From: Planctomycetota bacterium
GTDB lineage: Bacteria > Planctomycetota > UBA1135
Reading direction: 5' to 3'
Assembly: GCA_027021325.1 (NCBI GenBank)
Contig: JALUUN010000580.1
Coordinates: 1-6,726, forward strand
Length of the DNA stretch: 6,726 nt
Below are positions 1 to 6,616 of this stretch, piece after piece. Position numbers and translations under genes: made by a program. The number at the start of each line of letters is the position of its first letter. Position 1 is the stretch's first letter. The notes under the pieces were generated by a model. It made no database searches, was not told the DNA's origin, and worked only from the letters and a program-made list of their open reading frames with translations.

Positions 1-955
1 GGTCTTCGAGGGCGCGGAGCCCCTCGGCGGCGCCGGGGGCGAGGAGGGGCGCCAGGGCGGCCCGGAGCCGGGCGCGTTCCAGGCGGGATTCGCCGGGGCA
101 GGGGAAGGAGGGAAGCTCGCCTCGGAGGACGCGGAGGCGGAGTTTCCGCTCGGCCTCCGGCAGTGCGGCGAGCCGGCGCCGCTCGGCCTCCTCCTGCGCA
201 CGAACTTCCTCCTCGCGCTGGCGGCGTTGCTCGGGCAGGCCCTGGAGCCAGCGGCGGTCCTGCTCGCGGGCCGGCCCGGTGAGGGAAGGGCCTCCGGGCA
301 TCTCTGCCAGGGCGGCCTCGAGGTGGATCCGCCGCGCTCGCGGCCACCAGGAGCGGAGAGCCGTGGTCACCGCCTGGCGGTGCACGGCCAGGCGGCGCAG
401 GCCTTCCTCGAGCTCCTGCAGGTCCTCGCCGTCTCCTGCCGGCGGTGCCAGGAGGCTCCTCTCCAGACGCCGCAGCCGGGGCAGGAACTCCCACTCCATG
501 CGACTCTCGATCTCCCGGTCGGGCCGCTCCAGGAAGGCGTCCAGGGCCCGGCGCTCCGTGAGGATCTCGCTGGTGGCCGGCTTCGGGCCCGCGGAGCGGG
601 CTGCCGCGGCCCAGCCCTCCTCCAGGGCACCGAGGAAGGGATTCTCGACCTCGTCGAGGACGAAGGCGAGGCGCAGCGCCCCGGCCTCCCCGTGCTCTTC
701 CAGGATGCGCGGGACGAGGCGGACGGCGCGGCGCTCGAGATCCTCCAGCTCGCGCCGGAGCCGGGACGCCGGGGCCTCGCGAGGCGGCTGTCCCCGCAGC
801 CGCTGGAGCAGGGCTTCGAGGGGGTCACCGGGACCGCGGCCCGGGCGGCGGGGGAGCAGCGGCCGTGCCAGGAGGAAGGCCACGGGCAGGGCGGCGAGCA
901 GGCCCCGCCGGCTCGGCCCGGCCCGGAGAGCTGCCCCCTTCGTTCTGGATCCCAC
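1..955 (-). CDS. Partial (5' end) membrane-anchored, helix-rich protein of unknown function
   Basis: I do not recognise this protein. Reading the minus strand from a GTG at 955-953, the frame stays open for 318 codons to the left edge, so the C-terminus is missing. An upstream in-frame TGA at 1156-1154 bounds the frame. No in-frame ATG occurs before residue 153, which leaves GTG 955 as the best start; a TTG at 1024 is an alternative. No Shine-Dalgarno sequence precedes GTG 955. The N-terminus has a basic stretch (residues 4-17, with SRR just before the core), then a hydrophobic segment at about 18-34 containing VAFLLA, which suggests a signal anchor or an uncleaved signal peptide. The rest is rich in Leu, Arg, Glu and Ala, with heptad-like helices at about 65-90, 134-170, 176-200 and a strongly charged stretch at 230-280 (QRRQREEEVRAQEEAERRR), consistent with coiled coil. 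Cysteine is almost absent. A long helical anchored protein recalls lipase chaperones or other periplasmic scaffolds, but I find no diagnostic motif. The reading frame is well supported; the function is open. Confidence 0.72.
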   Translation of the reverse strand, partial: MGSRTKGAALRAGPSRRGLLAALPVAFLLARPLLPRRPGRGPGDPLEALLQRLRGQPPREAPASRLRRELEDLERRAVRLVPRILEEHGEAGALRLAFVLDEVENPFLGALEEGWAAAARSAGPKPATSEILTERRALDAFLERPDREIESRMEWEFLPRLRRLERSLLAPPAGDGEDLQELEEGLRRLAVHRQAVTTALRSWWPRARRIHLEAALAEMPGGPSLTGPAREQDRRWLQGLPEQRRQREEEVRAQEEAERRRLAALPEAERKLRLRVLRGELPSFPCPGESRLERARLRAALAPLLAPGAAEGLRALED

Positions 956-1283
956 GGACCGGAGTCTAACGGGCGTGGACTCTCCCGGGTGCCGGCGAGG
1001 GGCCGGGCTCCGGACGCAAGGCAAGTGGCAGCGGGCCCTTCCGCCCCCCGAGCCCGGAGACGGGAGTGTCGCCGGGCGATGCGGAGAGAGCCCGCTGCCG
1101 GGGCCTCTTCCTTCCAGGCGCGGACGCCGTCCGGGTTCCCTCAAAGCCCGCCCTCAGGACCCCGGGGCGCCCCGTCTGCCTTCCCCGGGACGCTTTCTCC
1201 GGTGGTATTCTTGGGAATCCGATGGAGGATCAGCCTCCTCCGCCGGGCATCCCCTCCCTTTCCCGCTCTGCCCTCCCTGCGCC
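956..1283. other. Divergent intergenic region, presumed to hold promoters for both flanking genes
   Basis: About 328 bases separate the GTG start of the leftward helical-protein gene from the ATG of the rightward propeller gene. No convincing short gene is seen. A TATTCT at 1206-1211 could serve as a -10 element for the propeller gene, but no good -35 element lies at the right spacing. A perfect 12-base palindrome, CGGGGCGCCCCG, lies at 1163-1174 and is a weak operator candidate. The stretch 1255-1283, just before the propeller start, is pyrimidine-rich and has no Shine-Dalgarno sequence. Confidence 0.4.
1163..1174. repeat. 12-base perfect palindrome in divergent intergenic region
   Basis: CGGGGCGCCCCG equals its own reverse complement. 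It sits about 110 bases before the propeller start, between two divergent genes, where an operator could lie. In DNA this GC-rich, short G/C palindromes arise often by chance, so a regulatory role is only a possibility. Confidence 0.2.
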
Positions 1284-2897
1284 ATGCCCCACTGCCGCCT
1301 CCTGCGCCTCCTGTCCGTCCCCGCCTTGCTCGTGGCCGCCCCGGCCGCGGCGCGGGCCCAGGTACCGGTCTGGTACGAGTCCCAGAAGCTGGTCTCCCCG
1401 GACGCCCAGCTCTTCGGAGAGTTCGGGGAGAACTTCATGATCAACGGCGAGGTGATGATCGCCTCCGCCGACGAGGACGACCTTCCGACGGAGTTCGGCG
1501 AGGTCTGGGTCTTCCGCTGGGATCCGGCCCTCAAGCAGTGGGTGGACGAGCAGCGCCTCGAGGCCACCCCGCACAACGGCCAGGTCTGCGGCGGCACCTG
1601 CCACTTCGGCCACACCGCGGCAGTCCAGGGCGATGTGATCGCCGTCGGGGTTCCCCATGACGAGCCCTGGGGCTTCATGTCCGGTGCCGGGTACGTCTTC
1701 CGCTACGATCCCGTGAGCGGGGTCTGGAACGAGGAGGAGTACTTCGTCGCTCCCTACGGCGGGGTCATCGACCACATCGGTCACGGCGTGGATGTGGGCG
1801 GGGATGTCGTTCTCTTCGGAGGCGAGCGTTCCACGGTCTACAACACCTTCACGGAAGCCGGCCGGGTCCAGGTTCTGCGCTGGGATGGATCCCAGTGGAA
1901 CTTCGAGCAGGAACTCATCTCCAGCGACATCCAGTCGGACGACCGTTTCGGCTACCACGTGGCCGTGGAGAACGACGTGGCGGTGATCGGTGCCCAGGGA
2001 GACCAGGGGCCGCCGTCCAACGCCTGCGACGGTTCCGCCTATGTCTATCGCTACGACCCGGTGACCGGCGTCTGGAACGAGGAGCAGAAACTCCCGACCC
2101 ATGGTGCCAACGAGGTCACCCAGTTCGCGATGCCGGTGGACATCAGCCGGGATGGCAACCGCATCATGGTGGGCATGCCTCGTTGCGGCATGAACGGCCA
2201 GGAACATGGCGGTTCCGTGGTCGTCTACGAGTACGATGCCCAGGCCGGGGTCTGGAACCTGACCGACGAGTTCCAGCCGTCCGATCTCGGCCCGTCCGAT
2301 GACTTCGGCGCCTGGGTGGCCATGGACGGCGACCTCGCCGTCGTCGGCTCCTGGCTGGCCAGCCAGAACGGTCCTTTCAGTGGCGCCGCCTACCTTTTCG
2401 AGCGCGACCCGGCGACGAACACCTGGCAGGAGAAGGTGAAGCTCGCGGCCAGCGACAACGCCGCCTTCGACACCTTGGGATGGTGCGTCAGCATCAACAA
2501 CGGCTGGATCGGTGTCGGATCCTACAACAACGACGCCAACGGCCTGACGAACTCCGGAGCGGTCTATCTGTTCAAGGTGGACGAACTCACCATCGATCAG
2601 CATCCGGTGCCGACCGGTGCGACGAGCACCATCACCTCGGTCGGTGCCGATCCCTTCGAGGGCGTCTATCTTGCCGGCAGCATCGCCGGCCTGGGTTCGA
2701 CCATGGTGCCGCCCCTGGGCGCGGCTCTCGATCTCGACCAGCCCATGCAGGTCGGCAACATCGCCGTTGCCAACCAGGGCGGCAAGGCCACCTGGGATGT
2801 CTTCTTCCCCGGCAACGTCAGCGGCATGACCGTCTGGTTCCAGGCCATCTCGACCTCGGGCTGGACCAGCCGCGTGCTCCAGGTCCAGGTCCAGTAG
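1284..2897 (+). CDS. Exported seven-bladed FG-GAP/integrin-alpha-type beta-propeller protein
   Basis: The protein has 537 residues. ATG 1284 is chosen because it begins a typical signal peptide: a basic start (R5, R8), a hydrophobic core at about 6-19 and an AAARAQ region with likely cleavage near 24-26. Codons further upstream in this frame give only low-complexity Arg/Ser/Pro sequence. After cleavage come seven repeats of about 57 residues (starting near 39, 96, 157, 214, 273, 333 and 390). Each has an FG-x-x-V-A-V-x-G-D-V-A-V-I-G-A-like half (clearest at 222-236 and 341-355) and a Y-V-Y-R-Y-D-P-x-x-G-V-W-N-E-E-Q-K-L-like half (clearest at 253-270 and 137-154). The opening segment, residues 28-38, matches the last strand of a repeat, so it probably closes the ring. 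Residues 434-537 form a separate beta-rich C-terminal domain ending in Val/Gln alternation, of the kind seen at the ends of secreted planctomycetal proteins (from memory). Classical DxDxDG calcium loops are not evident. Two cysteines form a CxxxC at 102-106. The likely role is extracellular or cell-surface binding; ligand and partners are unknown. There is no visible Shine-Dalgarno sequence. Confidence 0.9.
   Translation: MPHCRLLRLLSVPALLVAAPAAARAQVPVWYESQKLVSPDAQLFGEFGENFMINGEVMIASADEDDLPTEFGEVWVFRWDPALKQWVDEQRLEATPHNGQVCGGTCHFGHTAAVQGDVIAVGVPHDEPWGFMSGAGYVFRYDPVSGVWNEEEYFVAPYGGVIDHIGHGVDVGGDVVLFGGERSTVYNTFTEAGRVQVLRWDGSQWNFEQELISSDIQSDDRFGYHVAVENDVAVIGAQGDQGPPSNACDGSAYVYRYDPVTGVWNEEQKLPTHGANEVTQFAMPVDISRDGNRIMVGMPRCGMNGQEHGGSVVVYEYDAQAGVWNLTDEFQPSDLGPSDDFGAWVAMDGDLAVVGSWLASQNGPFSGAAYLFERDPATNTWQEKVKLAASDNAAFDTLGWCVSINNGWIGVGSYNNDANGLTNSGAVYLFKVDELTIDQHPVPTGATSTITSVGADPFEGVYLAGSIAGLGSTMVPPLGAALDLDQPMQVGNIAVANQGGKATWDVFFPGNVSGMTVWFQAISTSGWTSRVLQVQVQ
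1701..2086 (+). repeat. Degenerate direct repeat within propeller gene (copies at 1701-1738 and 2049-2086)
   Basis: The two 38-base copies match at 33 positions by hand alignment. Both encode the R-Y-D-P-V-x-G-V-W-N-E-E strand-turn-strand motif, in blades 2 and 4. The other blades carry the same protein motif with more diverged DNA. The interval given spans both copies; the sequence between them is coding and not part of the repeat. This is the DNA trace of blade duplication rather than a mobile or regulatory repeat. Confidence 0.6.
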
Positions 2898-2916
2898 GGA
2901 GCCGGCTGCGCATCTT

Positions 2917-2952
2917 CCCGGTGCCCGGATCCACGGGGATCCGGGCGCCGGG
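2917..2952. terminator. Strong hairpin between convergent genes, probable bidirectional terminator
   Basis: Arms 2917-2932 and 2937-2952 pair over 16 bases with loop ACGG. All pairs are Watson-Crick except one G-U at 2922/2947. The inner 10 pairs (GCCCGGATCC with GGATCCGGGC) are perfect. The hairpin lies in the 60-base gap between the propeller stop (2897) and the CotH-gene stop (2958-2960), where a terminator serving both strands is expected. There is no T-tract on either side, so it is not a classical intrinsic terminator. It may act with Rho, block read-through as a stable structure, or protect 3' ends. Confidence 0.6.
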
Positions 2953-2957
2953 CCGAT

Positions 2958-5621
2958 CTAGGGAAGCGTGCTGTTGGCCTGCCCTGGCGTTCCGCCCGGG
3001 AGACCCGCTGCCCAGCTCGCGGGCAGGGCGTTGTCCAGGAAGGGATCCACGAGCTCCAGGGTCGGTCCCTGGCCGTCGGCTGCCGGCGGCCAGGGAGGAT
3101 CGTCGCTGTAGGCCACCAGATCCTGGAGAGCGCCGCCGGAGTCGAAGACCCGCACCGAATCGCCGCTGTTGCCGAGGCCGAAGCCGAGGGGGCCGAGGAC
3201 CGGCTGGACTGCGGGGAACAAGGCGCTGAAGGCCGACGGATCCTCGGCCAGGACCAGGAATCCGCCGGCGGGGATCCGGACGCCGTCGGGGATCACGAAG
3301 AGATGGCTGTCCTCCTCGTCGCGGACGCTCCATCCGGAGAGGTCGAGCTCCCCGCCTCCGGGGTTGTGGAGCTCGATCCAGTCGCCGGGGTTGAAGGCGC
3401 TGTCGCTGTTGTAGTTGATCTCGTTGACCACGGCCTGGGGTGGCTCCGGCGAGGGCGCGAAGAAGGCCGTCAGCGTCGTGTCGGTGGCGGGGTCGAGGCG
3501 CACCGAGGGCTCCGACCCGAGGCCGGTGTCGGACCAGCCGGCGAAGGCGAAGCCGGGAGCCGGCTGCGCCGTCAGATCCACCGGGTTGCCCAGGAAGTAG
3601 ACCCCCTGGAAGGCGTCCTCCACCTCCAGGGCCTCGAGGCGGATCGTCCCGCCCCCTGCGGGCTCCACCGCCAGGGTCAGCGTGTAGCGGCCGGAGAGGC
3701 CGAACTCCTCTTCCAGGTCCCGGCGCACGATCTCCGGACGTCGCTGCAGGAACCGATCCACCTCCTCGATGTGATCTTCCCAGACCTGCATGGACACACC
3801 CCACAGGCTGTTGTGCCAGCGGATCTCGTGCTCGATCCGGCTGCGCATGGCGTCCAGGACCGGCCGGCTCTGCTCCGGATGCAGGCGCCCGTTCAGGCGG
3901 TCGGCGAAGCGGTTCACGAAGCGCCGCCTCCAGTCGGGATTCTCCAGGAGGTTGCGCAGGGTGACGGTCTGGAAGTCCAGGGAAGGATCCAGGGCGGCCG
4001 CCAGGGTGTCGTGGTAGAAAGGACCGCCGTTGCCCATGCCGAGGTCCAGGTCGAAGAGAAACCAGCGCCAGCGGCTTCCTTCGCTTCGTTCGCGCCACCA
4101 CTTGAGGTTGTTCGTCGGCCAGTCGGTGTTTGCCAGGAAGATCTCGAGGATCTGGTAGTCGGCGAAGGCATCCAGATCGATCTGGCTCTCGACCCAGGCG
4201 AAGGCGCTGGGGTCGGCCAGGTCGTTCTGTTCCATGAAGAGCTGCAACTCGCTCCAGGCTTCGGTGTCCCCTTCCTGGGCGCCCTGCTGGCGGTCGCCCA
4301 GGAGATCCAGGTTGTCCGGATCCACGCCGTGATGGGTGGCGGCGTAGAAGCGATCCTGCCGCTCCCGGAGGTTGTAGATCCCCCAGAACTCGCCGTTCAG
4401 GAAGGCCAGGACCGGTTCCCAGGCCTGGTCATCCAGGTCCACGCCCAGGAACAGACGCTGGCCGACGGCGTCGCGCAGGTGCGCCTTGCCGAAGTCCTGG
4501 CCGGCATTGCGCAGGAGGAGCCGGTGGAACTCGGTGAGCTCCTCCGGCCCGAACAGGGGGACCGCAACGCTGGAGGCGCCGTAACCTCCGCGGAAGTGGA
4601 GACGGAGAGACTTCTGCGGAAACTGGACAGAGCCGCCGCCGTGGATCTGCAGGCCGCTGTCGAGAGCGAGGAGAGGGTTTCCCGCGGCATCCCAGGCCTC
4701 GGCGTGGATGGGACGTTCCTCGTCGAGGGTCGGATTGTCGTAGAGACCTTCCGGGCCGAAGAGGTCTTCGGGCTCGGCGACCAGCGACCAGACCTGGAGG
4801 TCGCTTCCCGGGAAGGGCCGGTACCAGGTGGCGGTGGCGACCGGCGAGGGCCAGAGCCCCGACACGAAGGCACGGGCGCGGAGGACCGTGGCCCGCGGAG
4901 CCGGCAGGCCCTCCGGACCCGGCAGCAGGAGGGGGCCGGTGACCTCGGGGTCGGTCTCGTCCGGAACGGAGGCGTCCAGGCTGTAGCGGAGAATGGCGCC
5001 GGGTTCGTTGGAGAGGACCTGAACCGTCAGGTCGAGGAGATCCGTGGGACCGCCCGAGGGCAGGATCTCCGGCGCCTGGGCGAAGCCCGGACGGTGCTCG
5101 CCGGTGTTCGCCGATCCCGGGGTCGGCGTCGCGAAGTACTCCCAGGGGTTTCCCGGGGCCTTGGTCCGCGCCAGCGACCAGTCCGCCGGCAGGAACTCCC
5201 AGTCCACCTGGTCCACGGGCGCACCCAGAGCGTCCACGATCTGCAGGTGACCGTCCGTTGCCGGGATCTTGAAGGGTGCATGGAGTTCCCCGCCAGGCTC
5301 GCGGCGGTCCTCGCCGGAGAGGAAGACCAGCAGGGTTCCGTCGGGCGGCAGGGTCAGGTCCGGCAGGATCCAGCGGAAAGGATCCTGGGGGTCGTCGCTC
5401 AGTCCGAAGCCCGCCAGGGAGACCGCTGTGGGACCGTCGTTGGCGATCTCGACCCAATCGGGGCGTTCGCCGTCCTCCGACTCCAGGCCGGCCACGTTCG
5501 AGGCCACGACCTCGTTGAGGGCGACCTGCGCTCCTGCGCCGCGGGCAGCTGCTGGAGCCAGGAGGAGAAAGAGGAAGGCGGTGCGAGCGGGGAAGGAGAG
5601 AGGCTGCAGAGGGAGATCCAA
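2958..5621 (-). CDS. Exported lamin-tail / CotH-kinase multidomain protein
   Basis: From a TTG at 5621 the product has 887 residues, and positions below use that numbering. A signal peptide is visible: hydrophobic core AFLFLLLAP (15-23), then AAARGAGAQ. Domains in order are: lamin-tail-like domain (about 33-172; DWVEIAN at 55-61); chitobiase/hexosaminidase C-terminal-like beta domain (about 183-267; ILRYSLDAS, then TVLRARAFVSG); CotH kinase domain (about 275-640); a bacterial-repeat-like beta domain (about 645-722; FAFAGWSD); and a second lamin-tail domain (about 728-887; NPGDWIELHNPGGGELDLSGW). CotH landmarks are K337 (PQKSLRLHF), the GIYNLRE segment at 414-420, an ANTDWPTNN segment with D500 and N505, and DLDLGMGN with D524 and D526. 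CotH of Bacillus spores is an atypical protein kinase, so ATP-dependent phosphorylation outside the cytoplasm is possible; substrate and activity are unknown. The start is uncertain. An in-frame ATG at 5804 gives an implausible Arg/Pro-rich leader, and an ATG at 5674 would reach this frame only if the C7 run at 5631-5637 had one more base. The HAD gene lies upstream on the same strand. Confidence 0.88.
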   Translation of the reverse strand: MDLPLQPLSFPARTAFLFLLLAPAAARGAGAQVALNEVVASNVAGLESEDGERPDWVEIANDGPTAVSLAGFGLSDDPQDPFRWILPDLTLPPDGTLLVFLSGEDRREPGGELHAPFKIPATDGHLQIVDALGAPVDQVDWEFLPADWSLARTKAPGNPWEYFATPTPGSANTGEHRPGFAQAPEILPSGGPTDLLDLTVQVLSNEPGAILRYSLDASVPDETDPEVTGPLLLPGPEGLPAPRATVLRARAFVSGLWPSPVATATWYRPFPGSDLQVWSLVAEPEDLFGPEGLYDNPTLDEERPIHAEAWDAAGNPLLALDSGLQIHGGGSVQFPQKSLRLHFRGGYGASSVAVPLFGPEELTEFHRLLLRNAGQDFGKAHLRDAVGQRLFLGVDLDDQAWEPVLAFLNGEFWGIYNLRERQDRFYAATHHGVDPDNLDLLGDRQQGAQEGDTEAWSELQLFMEQNDLADPSAFAWVESQIDLDAFADYQILEIFLANTDWPTNNLKWWRERSEGSRWRWFLFDLDLGMGNGGPFYHDTLAAALDPSLDFQTVTLRNLLENPDWRRRFVNRFADRLNGRLHPEQSRPVLDAMRSRIEHEIRWHNSLWGVSMQVWEDHIEEVDRFLQRRPEIVRRDLEEEFGLSGRYTLTLAVEPAGGGTIRLEALEVEDAFQGVYFLGNPVDLTAQPAPGFAFAGWSDTGLGSEPSVRLDPATDTTLTAFFAPSPEPPQAVVNEINYNSDSAFNPGDWIELHNPGGGELDLSGWSVRDEEDSHLFVIPDGVRIPAGGFLVLAEDPSAFSALFPAVQPVLGPLGFGLGNSGDSVRVFDSGGALQDLVAYSDDPPWPPAADGQGPTLELVDPFLDNALPASWAAGLPGGTPGQANSTLP

Positions 5622-5863
5622 GGCCAGGGTGGGGGGGTGGATTGCCTGACCAGGGGGCTCCTGAAGCCTAGCATTCCGGCGGCGGGCAGGGCACCCCGGT
5701 GAGAGCAGGCGGCCCGCGCGCCGGCCTGGCCGGTCCCGATCCGAGGACGGGCAAGGGCCGGGTGGGGATCTCCCGGCTCCGGAGCGCTGCCCGCGGACAG
5801 CCATCGCCCTGGGTCGAGATCCTGGAGGGAGGGCCTCTGGCTCCGGATCGTGCTCCAGGGGGG
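5622..5863 (-). other. Spacer between HAD gene and CotH gene, with alternative CotH starts
   Basis: These 242 bases follow the HAD stop and precede the adopted CotH start. The CotH frame is open throughout and continues into the HAD gene, but its translation here is Arg/Pro/Gly-rich and looks non-coding. It contains an in-frame ATG at 5804-5802 and an out-of-frame ATG at 5674-5672. The out-of-frame ATG could be the true start if the C7 run at 5631-5637 (minus strand) has a base-count error. No clear terminator or promoter is visible. The short inverted repeat CCGGCC-T-GGCCGG lies within about 5720-5733 and is too small to interpret. Confidence 0.4.
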
Positions 5864-6616
5864 TCAGCCCTCGCTCGTGGTGGCGCCCCTGGGGTGGGGA
5901 CCTTCCGGATCGGGACCGCGGTCCGGCTTCCCGGTCGGCTCGGGTGCCCCGCTCTGGAAGAGCCTGCGGCCCTGGGCCCGCCACCAGCTTCGGAACTCCG
6001 GGAAGGCTCCAGAGGCCCTGCCCTGTTTCTCGAAGACCCTGGGCGGGAAGGTGGTGGTGATCGCGACCACGTTCATCCCTGCGGCCGCGGCGGCCTCCAC
6101 ACCGGCCGGGCTGTCCTCGAAGGCGAGACAGCGCCGCGTGGCGCGACCGAGACGCCGGGCTGCCTCCAGGAAGACATCCGGCCAGGGCTTGCCCCGGGGC
6201 ACCTCGTCGGAGCGGACGACCACCGGGAAGCGGGCCGCGAGGCCGAGCTCGCCGAGGGTGTGGGGGATGTTGGGTGCCGGCGCCGAGGTTGCCAGCGCCA
6301 CGGGCAGGCCCTCGGCCTGGAGGAAGTCCAGAAGGCCCAGGAGGCCGTCCAGGGGCCGCAGGTGGCCGCGGCTGAGTTCGCGGTAGAGGCTCTCCTTCTC
6401 CTCGCCGAAGGCTCTCAGTTCTTCCTCGCCGAGCTCGCGACCGAGGAGGACCGGGAAGATGTCCCGGTTGCGCTTGCCGTCGAGGCGGTGGCGGAGTTGC
6501 TCGCTCAGGGGGGGCAGCCCCCGTGCGGCCAGGAAGCGGTCGAAGGACTTCCGGTGGAGGGGCATGTTGTCGGTCAGGGTCCCATCCAGATCGAAGATGA
6601 CGGCCTCCGGGCGCAT
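5864..6616 (-). CDS. HAD-superfamily phosphatase/phosphomutase, beta-phosphoglucomutase-like
   Basis: This 250-residue protein has the full set of haloacid-dehalogenase motifs. Motif I is FDLDGTLTD, with nucleophile D9 and general acid/base D11. Motif II is ATSAP, with T110 or S111 as the phosphate-binding hydroxyl. The conserved lysine is K143, in RGKPWPDVFLEAARRLG. Motif III/IV is FEDSPAGVEAAAAAGM, with the magnesium-binding acids E167 and D168. The helical cap follows motif I, with H21 and a LDGKRNRDIF segment (45-54), as in the beta-phosphoglucomutase-like branch. The enzyme is expected to be cytosolic and to act on a small phosphorylated metabolite, most likely a sugar phosphate; family members vary too much to name the substrate. 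The fold appears complete by about residue 220. The last 30 residues form an unusual Pro/Gly/Arg tail. ATG 6616 lies seven residues before motif I and is preceded by GGGGGA, a possible weak ribosome-binding site. The frame is open upstream to the window edge, but the sequence there looks non-coding. No pathway partner is adjacent. Confidence 0.93.
   Translation of the reverse strand: MRPEAVIFDLDGTLTDNMPLHRKSFDRFLAARGLPPLSEQLRHRLDGKRNRDIFPVLLGRELGEEELRAFGEEKESLYRELSRGHLRPLDGLLGLLDFLQAEGLPVALATSAPAPNIPHTLGELGLAARFPVVVRSDEVPRGKPWPDVFLEAARRLGRATRRCLAFEDSPAGVEAAAAAGMNVVAITTTFPPRVFEKQGRASGAFPEFRSWWRAQGRRLFQSGAPEPTGKPDRGPDPEGPHPRGATTSEG

Noticed and set aside
367..828. Minus-strand ATG-started open frame of 153 codons in the leftmost region
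   Set aside because: It is a frame shadow of the longer GTG-started gene on the same strand. It is Ser/Arg/Pro-rich with many Cys and Trp, unlike a folded protein.
1..955. Possible lipase-specific foldase (chaperone) identity for the helical protein
   Set aside because: The N-terminal anchor and helical character fit loosely, but I cannot see the diagnostic foldase motif, and no lipase gene is nearby.
279..1283. Upstream extension of the propeller frame
   Set aside because: The translation is Arg/Ser/Pro-rich noise antisense to the helical-protein gene, while ATG 1284 starts a proper signal peptide.
1230..2603. Minus-strand open frame of 457 codons, rich in Val, His, Asp and Gly, across the propeller gene
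   Set aside because: It is the exact antisense of the propeller gene. Its repeating pattern mirrors the blade repeats, and it has no signal peptide or recognisable fold. Such mirror frames are a known by-product of strong G/C third-position bias.
3303..5702. Plus-strand open frame of 799 codons across the CotH gene
   Set aside because: It is antisense to a gene with clear domain matches. Its translation is Val/Glu/Gln/Arg-rich without motifs, and GC bias explains the lack of stops.
5720..5800. Short inverted repeats downstream of the HAD gene as a terminator
   Set aside because: The stems are only five to six pairs with no T-tract, at chance level for this base composition.
5622..5984. Long N-terminal extension of the CotH frame, starting at 5984 or 5804
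   Set aside because: The 5984 start lies inside the HAD gene, and both leaders are Arg/Pro/Gly-rich and would place the signal peptide far from the N-terminus. The 5804 ATG cannot be fully excluded.
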